Assembly (NCBI GenBank): GCA_024235795.1
Contig: JACKLR010000003.1
Coordinates: 1 to 64,000 of the forward strand
Direction: 5' to 3'
From: Burkholderiales bacterium
Lineage (GTDB): Bacteria; Pseudomonadota; Gammaproteobacteria; Burkholderiales; Nitrosomonadaceae
Length of the DNA stretch: 64,000 bases
The notes beneath the pieces are model-generated. The model saw only the letters and a program-made list of their open reading frames with translations, had not been told where the DNA came from and did no database searches. A program made the position numbers and the translations under genes. Positions 16,406 to 24,938 of the stretch are shown piece by piece. Each line of letters opens with the position of its first letter. Positions within the stretch are counted from its first letter, which is position 1.

Positions 16406-17228
16406 TTGACGACTCCCCACTCGATGAAAAAGCCACTCATCAATTCGTTGATGCGCTGTGTTGCGTTATGGTCAGTGTCAGCGGTCAGGTAGGTGCATTT
16501 AGCGGTAGCCAGGATAGAATGATGCCAAGGATTTTTTGAACCTCAAGCAGATCGCCCCCCGTTTCGATGAGATGGGTGGCATAGCTGTGCGCAGGCTGTG
16601 CGGGGTATTCTTTTTTAAACCGCAATTCACCGCCACTTTACGCAGGGTGGTTTGAACACCGCCTCTATCCAGCGGTGTGACGGTGCAGCAGATAGAGCGT
16701 TACATCCGGTAGCGGAACGAAACGATTCTTGTTGCCCTTGGCATCGCGAATATGAACACGCTGACGCTGCGCATCGATATCACCCACTTGCAGGCGCAAT
16801 CCCTCTCCAAGCCGCAAGCCAAGGCTATAGATGGTGAAATAAAAGTCCCGGTAACTAAGCGCGCAAGTGGCCATAAATAATCGCTGGAGTTCCCCGGTGA
16901 TAACGGTATCAGGCTGTCGTTGAACCTTCTACGGCCTGATAAAATTGATCATTACCTTGGGTTTATGCAGTACGTGGGTATAGTAAAATTTGAGGCCATA
17001 GAGATCAAGCTTAGCGGCACTCCAGGAATGCGACGCCTGCAGATCAGAAAAATAATCGGCCAACTGATGCTCGGGCAGTTCTTCGAGTTGATAATCAAAA
17101 TAAACGCCGATGTGGCGAATGGCACGAGCGTATGCATCGATGGTCTTAGGCTGTAAGCCCTTGAACTTCAGGTGCTTTAGATGGGATTGATAATTGTGCT
17201 TGAAGTTTGCATCAAATGCTGGTCTCAT
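16402..17228 (-). pseudogene. IS91-associated tyrosine recombinase, frameshifted
   Basis: An N-terminal core-binding domain is intact from MRPAFDANF at 17228 (HLKHLKFKGLQPKTIDAYAR, then FDYQLEELPEHQLADYFSDL) to a stop near 16930. The catalytic domain resumes in another frame (ALSYRDFYFTIYSLGLRLGE, RVHIRDAKGNKNRFVPLP). Two further small deletions fall in the HSLR...SYATHLIETGGD and ILG-HHSILATAK blocks, and the residue expected to be the catalytic tyrosine reads as Cys (AKCTYLT). The gene cannot make a working recombinase. It is the usual companion of IS91-type transposases and overlaps the relic downstream by 4 nt. Confidence 0.85.
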
Positions 17229-17270
17229 AGTATTTGTAACCTCATAATTCTTGGTTAAATAGCCCCACAT

Positions 17271-17570
17271 ATGCGAGGAGGTGAGGTAACATTTTAAATT
17301 TTATTGGGCGATGTTGCTTTCTGCCGCGAAACGGCTTCGTCCAACAAGTAGTCCAAATGGTTCTGCGGAACTACGGGTTTTTTGTGTTTGGCGTTATACG
17401 CCAATTGTCGCGCAATAAATCGCTTCGCCCACGTCCGCTTAGCTAGTCGTTAGCCAGCAAGAATTGTTGGTTTCGTTTAAGGTCGGAAATCGTGTTTCTC
17501 GAGAAACCTTGTCATGTGAATAATATCAACAACTCGGGATTAAATTTACTTTCAGCAGGAGGAAATAGAT
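17271..17570. other. Intergenic accessory region upstream of the metalloprotease
   Basis: No gene seen. It contains a possible attC-like palindrome (listed separately) and ends with the very strong ribosome binding site CAGGAGGAAATAGAT before the metalloprotease ATG. Confidence 0.5.
17339..17399 (+). other. Possible degenerate integron attC-like site
   Basis: GTCCAAC at 17339 fits the RYYYAAC box and GTTATAC at 17393 resembles the GTTRRRY box of integron recombination sites. The interval folds imperfectly: CCAACAA pairs loosely with TTGTGTTTGG, and GTAGTCC...GGTTC pairs with GAACTAC. No integrase or second cassette site is seen, so this is a weak call. Confidence 0.25.
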
Positions 17571-18653
17571 ATGGTAAAAAAGAGCAACAAACACGTAGAG
17601 CACAATGATGGTAAGCAGCCACTATGCACAATACCTGAAATGCCACTTCGGCCGTTAGATGCAAATGTCAACGATCAGCGTGCATCACTTATTCGCGTTA
17701 CCGAAAAAAAGTGGGTAAACGGTACCGTGCTTCACTATTACTTTCACGATGAGCCTTCAACTTGGCGTGGAGGAGACGATCAGAAAGATGCGGTGCGTAA
17801 CGCCTTTTCAGAATGGAAACAGCTGGGTATTGGCCTAGAATTCATTGAAGTTACGGATCCGCAGGATGCTGAGATTCGCATTGGCTTTGATCAAAATGAT
17901 GGTTCGTGGTCATACGTAGGGCGAGATAATATAGACTACGCTACTGATCCTGACGAACGCACTATGAATTTTGGCTGGGATTTGACTACAGATTATGGGC
18001 ATGACACCGCGTTGCATGAAATAGGTCATGCGATTGGGTTCTCTCATGAACATCAAAACCCAAAATCTGGAATTCAATGGGATGAGGCGGCTGTCATCGA
18101 CTATTTTTCTGGCTCACCAAACTACTGGTCTGAGGAGCAAACACGACACAATATTCTTCGCAAATTGAATGAGAATGAAACAGACGGATCCGACTGGGAT
18201 AATAATTCCATCATGCATTACCAGTTTCCCAGCGGACTTATTATTAAGCCTGAAGCGTATCAGAATAATCCGCTGATTCCAGATCCCGGTTTATCGTCTA
18301 CCGATATTGTTGAAGCATTACATTTTTACCCAGGCTTAGACATCAATCTACCAGAACTGCGTCCCTGGGAATCCCACCGAATTCGTATTGATGCGGGTAG
18401 ACAGATTGATTTCTTAATCAATCCAAAGTACAGCCGCGAATATACCATGCAAACTTTTGGAAAAATGGACACAGTAATGGTCTTGTTTGAAGAGATCAAT
18501 GGAGAAAATGTCTATTACGATGGTGATGACGACAGCGGGACATCATTCAATGCCAAAATAACTGCCCGTTTAGTGCGTGGACGTAGCTATGTATTGCGCA
18601 TCAGACTGTATTATGCCGAACAAAAGGGAGAAGGCGCTTTGATGATGTGGTAG
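17571..18653 (+). CDS. Astacin/matrixin-like zinc metalloprotease
   Basis: A 360-residue protein with the extended zinc motif HEIGHAIGFSHEH: H149, E150, H153 and H159 bind zinc and activate water. A Met-turn follows at SIMHYQF (M215). This identifies a metzincin of the astacin or matrixin kind. Residues 30-110 form the typical N-terminal half, including a WRGGDDQKDAVRNAFSEW helix. The C-terminal 90 residues (about 265-360) look like a beta-rich pre-peptidase or carbohydrate-binding type domain with YVLRIRLYY. No signal peptide is visible, which is unusual for this class; it may use a non-classical route or stay inside. It is a lone gene between a dead IS91 element and an IS256 element, so probably acquired. 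Confidence 0.88.
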   Translation: MVKKSNKHVEHNDGKQPLCTIPEMPLRPLDANVNDQRASLIRVTEKKWVNGTVLHYYFHDEPSTWRGGDDQKDAVRNAFSEWKQLGIGLEFIEVTDPQDAEIRIGFDQNDGSWSYVGRDNIDYATDPDERTMNFGWDLTTDYGHDTALHEIGHAIGFSHEHQNPKSGIQWDEAAVIDYFSGSPNYWSEEQTRHNILRKLNENETDGSDWDNNSIMHYQFPSGLIIKPEAYQNNPLIPDPGLSSTDIVEALHFYPGLDINLPELRPWESHRIRIDAGRQIDFLINPKYSREYTMQTFGKMDTVMVLFEEINGENVYYDGDDDSGTSFNAKITARLVRGRSYVLRIRLYYAEQKGEGALMMW

Positions 18654-18892
18654 CTGTTGATTAATCTCCAAAATTTTGGCTAACTGTTGCTACCCCAGAC
18701 CCTCAAAAGCTGCGCTCTTAGGAGGACAGGCAAAAAATCGGGTCGCGAATCAATAAAATGGGTATGGCGGCAGCTCAATGGCATTTATACATAGGCGTCA
18801 AATCACCGGTATAAACGTGGGTGCTATCTTTTTTAACATACCTGGGAACGAGCTACCGTGGCTGGTAATAGATCTGCAAATGAGGGTGTTCA
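18654..18892. other. Spacer between metalloprotease and IS256 element
   Basis: No gene or clear terminator is seen between the metalloprotease stop and the left inverted repeat of the IS. Confidence 0.45.
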
Positions 18893-18939
18893 AAATTCTG
18901 TGTCAGTTTGCAAATCACCTAACGCGCTTCGCTTGTTGA

Positions 18940-18998
18940 CCACTGAAACCGGTGACCGATCGACACAATTCGTGTCGATGCGCTAACCAGTTTCAGCG
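18940..18998. other. Long imperfect hairpin inside the left end of the IS256 element
   Basis: CCACTGAAACCGGTGACCG at 18940-18958 pairs imperfectly with GCGCTAACCAGTTTCAGCGG at 18980-18999, and CGACAC at 18961 pairs with GTGTCG around a short AATTC loop. It lies just downstream of the transposase stop and may act as a terminator. Confidence 0.6.
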
Positions 18999-19022
18999 GT
19001 GACATAAAAATCTGTATTGAAT

Positions 19023-20234
19023 TCATAAATCCAGCTCCGCATCCAAACGGCCTTCAAAATATATCGCAAGCTGGGATAATGTCAAATTCCAGTTTAGGAT
19101 TGGCATCGTCCATTTTTTTCTGGCGTTTTTGATGCCAACATACAATAATTTCAACAAACTGTTTTCATTCGGAAATCCACCTTTGGTTTTTGTCAGTTTG
19201 CGAAATTGGCGATGTACGGCCTCAATGGTGTTGGTTGTATAAATCACACGGCGTATCGGTTCAGGATATTTGAAGTATACCGATAAATTTTCCCATTTGT
19301 TGCGCCAGGACTGGATCACGATGGGATACTGTTTTCCCCACTTGGCCTCCAATGCATCAAGCGCATCTTCGGCTGCATCAATGGCTGATGCTTTGTATAC
19401 CGGCTTCAGATCAGCCATGAACGCTTTTTGATTTTTTGACGCCACATATTTCATTGAATTGCGGATCTGATGAATGATGCACAATTGAACCTCGGTTTCA
19501 GGAAATATGCTGTTAATCGCCTCAGGAAAGCCCGTAAGGCCGTCAACGGCGGCAATGAGGATATCCTGTACGCCACGATTATTCAGGTCTGTCAGTACGG
19601 AAAGCCAGAATCGGGCGCCTTCGCTTTCCGAAACATACAACCCTAGCACTTCTTTTTTTCCTTCAATGTTTAAGCCGAGTACGGTATAGACTGCCTTGCT
19701 GGCATACCGGCCGTCGTCTTTTACTTTGTGATGTATGGCATCCAGCCAAACGAACGGATAGTGACTATCCAATGGCCGTTGCTGCCATTCCCTGAGCTCC
19801 GGAACTAGCTTATCTGTGACTGCGCTGATCGTCGCCGTTGAAACATCAATGCCATACAGTTCGGCAATATGCCCAGAAATATCCTGATAGCTGGAACCCA
19901 ACGCAAATAACGATAAAATCTTGCGTTCGATTTCATCGGTAAGATGGGTCTGATGCTTCTTAACCAACTGGGGTTCAAATGTACCGTTGCGGTCTCTGGG
20001 TGTTTCCAGTTGAAAATTGCCTGATGCTGATTTTACAGTCTTTGGCGTCGTGCCATTCTTCCGGTTCTGTTCATCCCCGGATTTTATATGCTGTTCAAGT
20101 TCCGCCGCCAATGCAGCTTCTGTGAGTTGTTTGATCAGTGGCGTTAATATGCCATCTTTTCCATTCAAATCGCGCCCTGCCTTCAAGGCTTCCAGGGCTT
20201 CTTCAAAATCAAATTGCACTGTAGTCTTGTTCAT
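19023..20234 (-). CDS. IS256-family (mutator-type) transposase
   Basis: A 403-residue transposase of the usual length for the family. The catalytic acidic residues are in FVWLDAIHHKVKD, AAVDGLTGFPEAI and NTIEAVHRQFRKLT, with the C/D-x-x-H type segment LCIIHQIRNS between the second and third. The N-terminal part has the typical EALKAGRDLNGKDGILTPLI and TPRDRNGTFEPQLVKKHQ blocks. No frameshift or stop, so it is probably functional. Its start follows GGAGTGACGA just inside the right inverted repeat. Confidence 0.96.
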   Translation of the reverse strand: MNKTTVQFDFEEALEALKAGRDLNGKDGILTPLIKQLTEAALAAELEQHIKSGDEQNRKNGTTPKTVKSASGNFQLETPRDRNGTFEPQLVKKHQTHLTDEIERKILSLFALGSSYQDISGHIAELYGIDVSTATISAVTDKLVPELREWQQRPLDSHYPFVWLDAIHHKVKDDGRYASKAVYTVLGLNIEGKKEVLGLYVSESEGARFWLSVLTDLNNRGVQDILIAAVDGLTGFPEAINSIFPETEVQLCIIHQIRNSMKYVASKNQKAFMADLKPVYKASAIDAAEDALDALEAKWGKQYPIVIQSWRNKWENLSVYFKYPEPIRRVIYTTNTIEAVHRQFRKLTKTKGGFPNENSLLKLLYVGIKNARKKWTMPILNWNLTLSQLAIYFEGRLDAELDL

Positions 20235-20280
20235 TCGTCACTCCTATAAAATTTAATAGTAAAGGAATGACACAGAATTT

Positions 20281-20955
20281 CTAATACTCCCCTGCAAATA
20301 TGAAATTATCTCTGTGTATGATGTCTCCAACTGATACGTGTATTGGGTTTCTGAACATCGGGCCATCGTAGACAAAGCTATGAAATTCTCCATTTTCTCC
20401 ACAGGGGTCTACGGATTCTGGCAGAGATCCCAGGAATTTCTCATTAAATTCCTCGCCTATAAATTCTTGTGGGATCTGCTTCGGGTCTATACACGTAATA
20501 ATGGTTTTTAACCCATTATTGATCATTTCTTTAGCAAGCGCATCGGTTGGCAATCCCCAGATTGGAAAAATCGGTTTGATGCCACTGCTAGCGAGTTTCT
20601 GCTCTCGATAATTGCGAATGTCTTCGAGGAATAAGTCACCGAATGCGAAATATTCGATAGTATTATCCTTCGCTTTTTCTATGAATTTTCCCATGATGTT
20701 TTCGTATTCGTCGTTGCTGCAAGGGTAGGGTATTTCGATCAATTCCACAGGGAGACCGATACGCGCTGCCTGTTGCAGTAATAACGCAACGCGAACGCCA
20801 TGCATGGCAACGCGATTAAATTCTCGATTCACCGTGCAAAACAAGTCAACGACTTTTATCCCCGGATTTTGTAGTAATTTGTAAAACGCCCACGCACTAT
20901 CTTTACCGCTACTCCAAGACATCAGTGTTTTTTTCTTCAGATTGCACATCACCAT
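20281..20955 (-). CDS. Dph6-related ATP-pyrophosphatase (adenine nucleotide alpha hydrolase fold)
   Basis: A 224-residue protein with the PP-loop SWSSGKDSAWAFYKL (about residues 13-27) that binds ATP. The block YFAFGDLFLEDIRNYREQ and the C-terminal EFHSFVYDGPMF are typical of the diphthine-ammonia-ligase-related family, whose bacterial members have no settled role (diphthamide is absent from bacteria). They are thought to adenylate a carboxylate and transfer ammonia. The TAG stop at 20281-20283 is the first triplet outside the IS256 right end. Related proteins usually run a few residues further, so the insertion may have trimmed the extreme C-terminus, but the fold looks complete. Confidence 0.85.
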   Translation of the reverse strand: MVMCNLKKKTLMSWSSGKDSAWAFYKLLQNPGIKVVDLFCTVNREFNRVAMHGVRVALLLQQAARIGLPVELIEIPYPCSNDEYENIMGKFIEKAKDNTIEYFAFGDLFLEDIRNYREQKLASSGIKPIFPIWGLPTDALAKEMINNGLKTIITCIDPKQIPQEFIGEEFNEKFLGSLPESVDPCGENGEFHSFVYDGPMFRNPIHVSVGDIIHRDNFIFAGEY

Positions 20956-21345
20956 TTATGAAGTTTTGTGGATGAGGGAGCTGAGATTGTTGTTTGGCAA
21001 TACAGCGCAGAGCGGAACAACATTAAGTAAGCACCGATATCGAGCATTGGCTATTTCTGGTAACGCTATTGCACTTCGCTCATTCATTCTGCATAAACTT
21101 TGCGTTTTACTTGGCACATTAATGTGCCTCGCGCTGTAGACTGGCTTTCAGTTGTTCAAGTTTGTTGCAGTTTTTATTGGCCTACTATATTTATGCTCAG
21201 TAAGACATTTCGGGTAAAAAATATCGCTGTGCTCAGAAAAATCTTATTCGCATGCTTGCGTCGCCCATTCAATTCGAGTCGAAATAAATGTTCGTCAGGC
21301 CGGATGGCTTAATAAATTTCTAAGTAAGTTTTGAATAAATAAAAC

Positions 21346-21388
21346 ACGGGATATGTTTCATAACTTGACTGACTTCTGCATATCCCGT
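21346..21388 (-). terminator. Hairpin terminator for the cytochrome c pair
   Basis: A perfect 10-bp stem, ACGGGATATG at 21346-21355 with CATATCCCGT at 21379-21388. Read on the minus strand it is followed by GTTTTATTTATT, as expected of a terminator for the two cytochrome genes upstream. Confidence 0.65.
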
Positions 21389-21402
21389 TTCCAACTAGGA
21401 TT

Positions 21403-21443
21403 CTGATTAATTCATGAAAAAAGGATGATTCAGAATTAATCAG
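21403..21443 (-). other. Second hairpin downstream of the cytochrome c pair
   Basis: A perfect 11-bp stem, CTGATTAATTC at 21403-21413 with GAATTAATCAG at 21433-21443, with a T-rich minus-strand loop. It lies between the cytochrome stop and the terminator at 21346 and may add 3' stability or termination. Confidence 0.55.
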
Positions 21444-21502
21444 TGTTCACTAGCAACAATAAAAGCTGTTTGGTATTCTACGATGAATGAAACACCGGTT
21501 TA

Positions 21503-21835
21503 TTATCTGTTTGAGTTCAATTTGCCAGGCAGGCTTGAATAATAAAATGCAAGATTTTCGATATCTTCTTTACTCAGTGCAGCTGCCATGCCATTCATGA
21601 CAGGGTCAGTGCGGCTTCCGGATTTGTAATCTTTTAGTACTTTTTCAAGATATGTTCTGTGCTGACCACCAATATGCGGGAAATTTGGTGCCGGGCTATT
21701 TCCATCAGCGCCATGACATGAAGCGCATGCTTCTGCAGCCTTGTTTTTACCTGCTTCTATATCAGCTGCGATGACCTGTCCCGATAAAACAAGAGCGGCG
21801 CTGCTAAGCGCGGCTATAATATATTTCTTCATCAT
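21503..21835 (-). CDS. Class I cytochrome c, c553-like (second of tandem pair)
   Basis: A 110-residue secreted monohaem cytochrome. A signal peptide (about residues 1-23, ending VIAA) is followed by the haem site CASCHGADG and a later methionine axial ligand in VMNGMAAALS. The mature protein of about 87 residues is typical of small soluble electron carriers. It lies 22 nt after a similar cytochrome gene, so the two are a tandem duplication transcribed together. In an ammonia oxidiser such proteins could carry electrons between the hydroxylamine-derived quinol or c-type pool and the oxidase; the exact partner is unknown. Confidence 0.92.
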   Translation of the reverse strand: MMKKYIIAALSSAALVLSGQVIAADIEAGKNKAAEACASCHGADGNSPAPNFPHIGGQHRTYLEKVLKDYKSGSRTDPVMNGMAAALSKEDIENLAFYYSSLPGKLNSNR

Positions 21836-21857
21836 TTATTCCTTATGTAAATCTCAA

Positions 21858-22181
21858 TTAATTACTTGCATAGAAAGCTGCTAAATCCTTGATATCTTGA
21901 TCAGTAAGTGATTTGGCGAGTCCTGTCATTGAAGGATGGTTGCGTGTTCCATCCCTATAGCCTTCAAGTGCCTTGACCAGATATTCTTGATGTTGACCAC
22001 CAATTTTTGGTACATGATAAGCTGAAGGAAAAGCGGTGCGATAACCATCAATTCCATGACACCCTATGCACATAGAATTCTTTTCCTTTCCAGCCGCTGC
22101 GTCGCCAGCTTGAGCCATACCTGAAAACACCAGCAGCATGCTCGAGGCAAGTAATAAATTGATCATTGTTTTTTGTTTCAT
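21858..22181 (-). CDS. Class I cytochrome c, c553-like (first of tandem pair)
   Basis: A 107-residue secreted monohaem cytochrome with a signal peptide (about residues 1-25, MAQA cleavage) and the haem motif CIGCHGIDG; the axial methionine is in SMTGLAKSLT. The central KIGGQHQEYLVKALEGYRDG block is shared with the neighbour (HIGGQHRTYLEKVLKDYKSG), confirming gene duplication. A strong AGGAGGAGGC-type ribosome binding site precedes the ATG. The gene pair is followed by two hairpins near 21346-21443. Confidence 0.93.
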   Translation of the reverse strand: MKQKTMINLLLASSMLLVFSGMAQAGDAAAGKEKNSMCIGCHGIDGYRTAFPSAYHVPKIGGQHQEYLVKALEGYRDGTRNHPSMTGLAKSLTDQDIKDLAAFYASN

Positions 22182-22276
22182 TGTAAGCCTCCTCCTCGTA
22201 AAAGTTGAACTTTAAACGATGTACTCGATTTGGTCAATGAATTACGAACTATGTCCATGTTGTTTATAGGGAAATT

Positions 22277-24214
22277 TCATTGTAACTTCCCACTGATTCT
22301 GTTCGATTTTGACTCTAATTCTTCCCATCGTGTAAGACAATCGGTTAATTCTATTTCTATGGTTGAAAAACGTTTTTGCAGTGTAACTGCTTCATCTGGT
22401 TTGTTCCTGTAAATCTCAGGATCATTTAATTGCTGAACGATATTGGCCTGTTCCTGTTCCAGTTTTTCTATCTTGCCGGGTAGTGCGTCTAATTCACGCG
22501 TTTCCTGATAACTCAGTTTTTTGGTTTGCGCTGCTGGTTTGGATATTTTTTGAGCTTTGGTTGATATATTATTATGCTGCTTTACAACACCGGCCTGGAC
22601 TTGTTTTCTCTCAAATTCATTTGCTTGATTCCAATCTGCGTAGCCACCCACATATTCACGTATTACACCGTTACCTTCGAATGCGATTACCTGAGTGACA
22701 ACATTATCCAGAAACGCGCGATCGTGACTGACCAAAAAAAGTGTACCCGTATAACTTTGCAGCAAATCCTCCAATAACTCGAGTGTTTCAATATCCAGAT
22801 CGTTTGTCGGCTCATCAAGCACCATCACATTAGCTGGACGGGTAAATAATCTTGCCAGCAACAGACGATTACGTTCCCCGCCGGATAGTGATTTAACTGG
22901 GGAGCGTGCTCGTTGCGGTGAAAATAAAAAATCTTCAAGGTAACTAATGACGTGCTTACGCTTGCCATTAATATCGACGAACTCAGAACCTTGACTGATG
23001 GTTTCGGTTAACGTCATCTCTTCATCTAGTTGTTCACGCATCTGGTCAAAATAGGCTATGGACAGTTTGGTGCCTTGACGGATTTGTCCTGAATCGGGTT
23101 TTAATTCACCCAGAATCAGTTTTAATAAGGTCGATTTTCCTGCGCCGTTGGATCCCAACAAACCAACTCGATCTTTACGCATTATACGGCAGGAGAAGCG
23201 ATCTATGATTGTTTTATTTCCAAATGTTTTGCTAACCTGGGTTAATTCAGCAACCAAGTTGCCGGATTGTTCGCCAACATCAACATGCATATTGGCTTTC
23301 CCGAGACGTTCTCTTCTCGAAGCGCGTTCCTTACGCAAGGCTTCCAGGCGACGAACACGTCCTTCGTTTCGCGTGCATCTTGCTTGAATTCCTTTGCGTA
23401 TCCATATTTCTTCCTGTGCCAGTACTTTGTCAAATTTTTGGTTTTGAGCGGCTTCAATATTCAGCATTTCAATTTTATTGCGCTGATATTCGGAAAAATT
23501 TCCTTGAAATGTTGTTAGAATACCACGATCAAGTTCAATAATGCGTGTGGCTACATTATCAAGAAAACGCCGGTCATGGGTAATAAATAAAACACTGCCT
23601 GAAAATCCTTGTAAGAATTCTTCGAGCCATTCAATGGAATCAAAATCCAGATGGTTCGTCGGTTCGTCCAGTAATAAGACATCAGGGGAGATAACCAACG
23701 CTCGCGCCAGTGCCACACGTTTTTTTAAACCACCTGAAAGTTGATTAATACGTATGTCAACTGCTAGATTTAATTTATCGATGACAGTTTCGATTTTGGC
23801 TTGAATGCTCCACCCATCCTGTGTGTCAAGTTCATTTTGCAGTTCCTGCAACCGGATAAGCAGATGTTCTGTTTCCTTATTGTCCATACTCAAAGCATGG
23901 GAGACCTCTTGATAGTCGAGCAACAATTGACTGATGTTGCCCAGGCCATTTGAAACTTCCTGATAAACCGTATTGTTATCGGTAAATGCAGGTTCTTGTG
24001 CAACGTATGCTATTTTTAGACCTGGAGTACACCAGAGCTTGCCATCGTCCAGTTTGATAGTGCCTGACAAAACCTGTAATAAACTGGATTTGCCGCCACC
24101 ATTCCGTCCTATGAGCCCTACTCGTTCACCCGGATCGATTTGTAAATAGACTTGGTTTAATAGTGCATAATGACCGAAAGCCAAGCTGGCATTTTCCAGT
24201 GTTATGATCGGCAT
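22277..24214 (-). CDS. uup: ABC-F ATPase Uup
   Basis: A 645-residue soluble protein with two ABC ATPase domains and no membrane part. Domain 1: Walker A GRNGGGKSSLL, signature LSGGLKKRVALARAL, Walker B VLLLDEPTNHLD. Domain 2: GSNGAGKSTLL, LSGGERNRLLLARLF, VMVLDEPTNDLD. A charged linker lies between them and the C-terminal 90 residues form the coiled coil (LDALPGKIEKLEQEQANIVQ) that distinguishes Uup from other ABC-F proteins. Uup acts on ribosomes or DNA branch structures and limits precise transposon excision in E. coli. It appears to be transcribed alone. Confidence 0.95.
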   Translation of the reverse strand: MPIITLENASLAFGHYALLNQVYLQIDPGERVGLIGRNGGGKSSLLQVLSGTIKLDDGKLWCTPGLKIAYVAQEPAFTDNNTVYQEVSNGLGNISQLLLDYQEVSHALSMDNKETEHLLIRLQELQNELDTQDGWSIQAKIETVIDKLNLAVDIRINQLSGGLKKRVALARALVISPDVLLLDEPTNHLDFDSIEWLEEFLQGFSGSVLFITHDRRFLDNVATRIIELDRGILTTFQGNFSEYQRNKIEMLNIEAAQNQKFDKVLAQEEIWIRKGIQARCTRNEGRVRRLEALRKERASRRERLGKANMHVDVGEQSGNLVAELTQVSKTFGNKTIIDRFSCRIMRKDRVGLLGSNGAGKSTLLKLILGELKPDSGQIRQGTKLSIAYFDQMREQLDEEMTLTETISQGSEFVDINGKRKHVISYLEDFLFSPQRARSPVKSLSGGERNRLLLARLFTRPANVMVLDEPTNDLDIETLELLEDLLQSYTGTLFLVSHDRAFLDNVVTQVIAFEGNGVIREYVGGYADWNQANEFERKQVQAGVVKQHNNISTKAQKISKPAAQTKKLSYQETRELDALPGKIEKLEQEQANIVQQLNDPEIYRNKPDEAVTLQKRFSTIEIELTDCLTRWEELESKSNRISGKLQ

Positions 24215-24311
24215 AGGAGGGACTTAAACTTATTACTAAAGGAGAGAAAATAAAGAGGCTATTCTGTCATGGTTCACATATTATGGCAAAAGCACCTATG
24301 TAAATATAAAC

Positions 24312-24359
24312 AATGGAGCCATTTGCAATCATCAGTTCTAGACGATCACTGACTCCATT
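24312..24359. other. Hairpin downstream of hsp20
   Basis: AATGGAG at 24312-24318 pairs with CTCCATT at 24353-24359, with a possible inner CAGT/ACTG stem. T6 follows on the plus strand only, so its role as an hsp20 terminator on the minus strand is uncertain. Confidence 0.4.
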
Positions 24360-24377
24360 TTTTAACTATTTAGATAA

Positions 24378-24803
24378 TCAATCAGCAGAAGTAACGCTGA
24401 TTTTCTTGGGTTGTACGTCTTCTTTTTTGGGAATGGTTATTTCGAGAACACCGTGTTTTGAAGCTGCTGAAATGGCATCCGGATTTGCAGTATCCGGCAA
24501 GCTAAATCGGCGGTAAAATGAACCATAAGTCCGTTCAACACGTTTATAACCTTCCTTTTCAGTTTCTGCTTCGGTTTTCTTTTCCCCTTTGATGGTAAGA
24601 ACTCCATTTTCCATACTGATATCTATTTCTTCAGGTTTTACACCTGGGATATCAGCGTGAATAACGAACTTATCTTTTGTTTCTTTAATGTCGACTGCAG
24701 GCGCCCATTCAGCTGTTGCCGTTGATCCTTCAGCTGCACCGCGTTCCAATTCTTTTTGCAATTGACTCAGCAAACCCCATGGTTCATATCGTGTTATTGC
24801 CAT
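24378..24803 (-). CDS. Small heat shock protein, Hsp20 family
   Basis: About 141 residues. The alpha-crystallin domain is clear: WAPAVDIKETKDKFVIHADI, the PGVKPEEIDISMENGVLTIKG block and a C-terminal GVLEITIPK strand, followed by an IxI-like tail KKISVT. The start MAITRYEP at 24803 is chosen because AAAGGAG lies 6-7 nt before it; the upstream ATG at 24830 would add ten residues with no ribosome binding site. Such proteins hold unfolding proteins as an ATP-independent chaperone. No sigma-32 promoter could be assigned by eye. Confidence 0.94.
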   Translation of the reverse strand: MAITRYEPWGLLSQLQKELERGAAEGSTATAEWAPAVDIKETKDKFVIHADIPGVKPEEIDISMENGVLTIKGEKKTEAETEKEGYKRVERTYGSFYRRFSLPDTANPDAISAASKHGVLEITIPKKEDVQPKKISVTSAD

Positions 24804-24938
24804 TTTCATCTCCTTTTGAAATAAAAACAAAGTTTGATTAAATAATCTCTGACCTTGATATGTGGCTGTTCGTTTTTATTTCAAGATGGAGCAAGAAAGA
24901 TTCTGTGCAAGACAATTCTGGTTGATAACTGGGACTAT

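Larger units (their letters stand above)
18893..20280 (-). mobile_element. IS256-family insertion sequence
   Basis: Bounded by inverted repeats AAATTCTGTGTCA (18893-18905) and TGACACAGAATTT (20268-20280), perfect over 13 bp, enclosing a full transposase gene. I could not find a target duplication: the flanks GGTGTTCA and CTAATACT do not match. The last base of the right repeat directly abuts the stop codon of the ATP-pyrophosphatase-fold gene. The left end is unusually long (about 118 bp between the repeat and the transposase stop) and contains a large hairpin. Confidence 0.88.
20956..21502. other. Intergenic region upstream of the ATP-pyrophosphatase and downstream of the cytochromes
   Basis: No believable gene. 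Contains two hairpins near its right end that probably end the cytochrome transcript; the rest shows nothing I can assign. Confidence 0.5.

Noticed and set aside
18885..20290. Target-site duplication for the IS256 element
   Set aside because: Eight to nine bases on each side compared and not equal.
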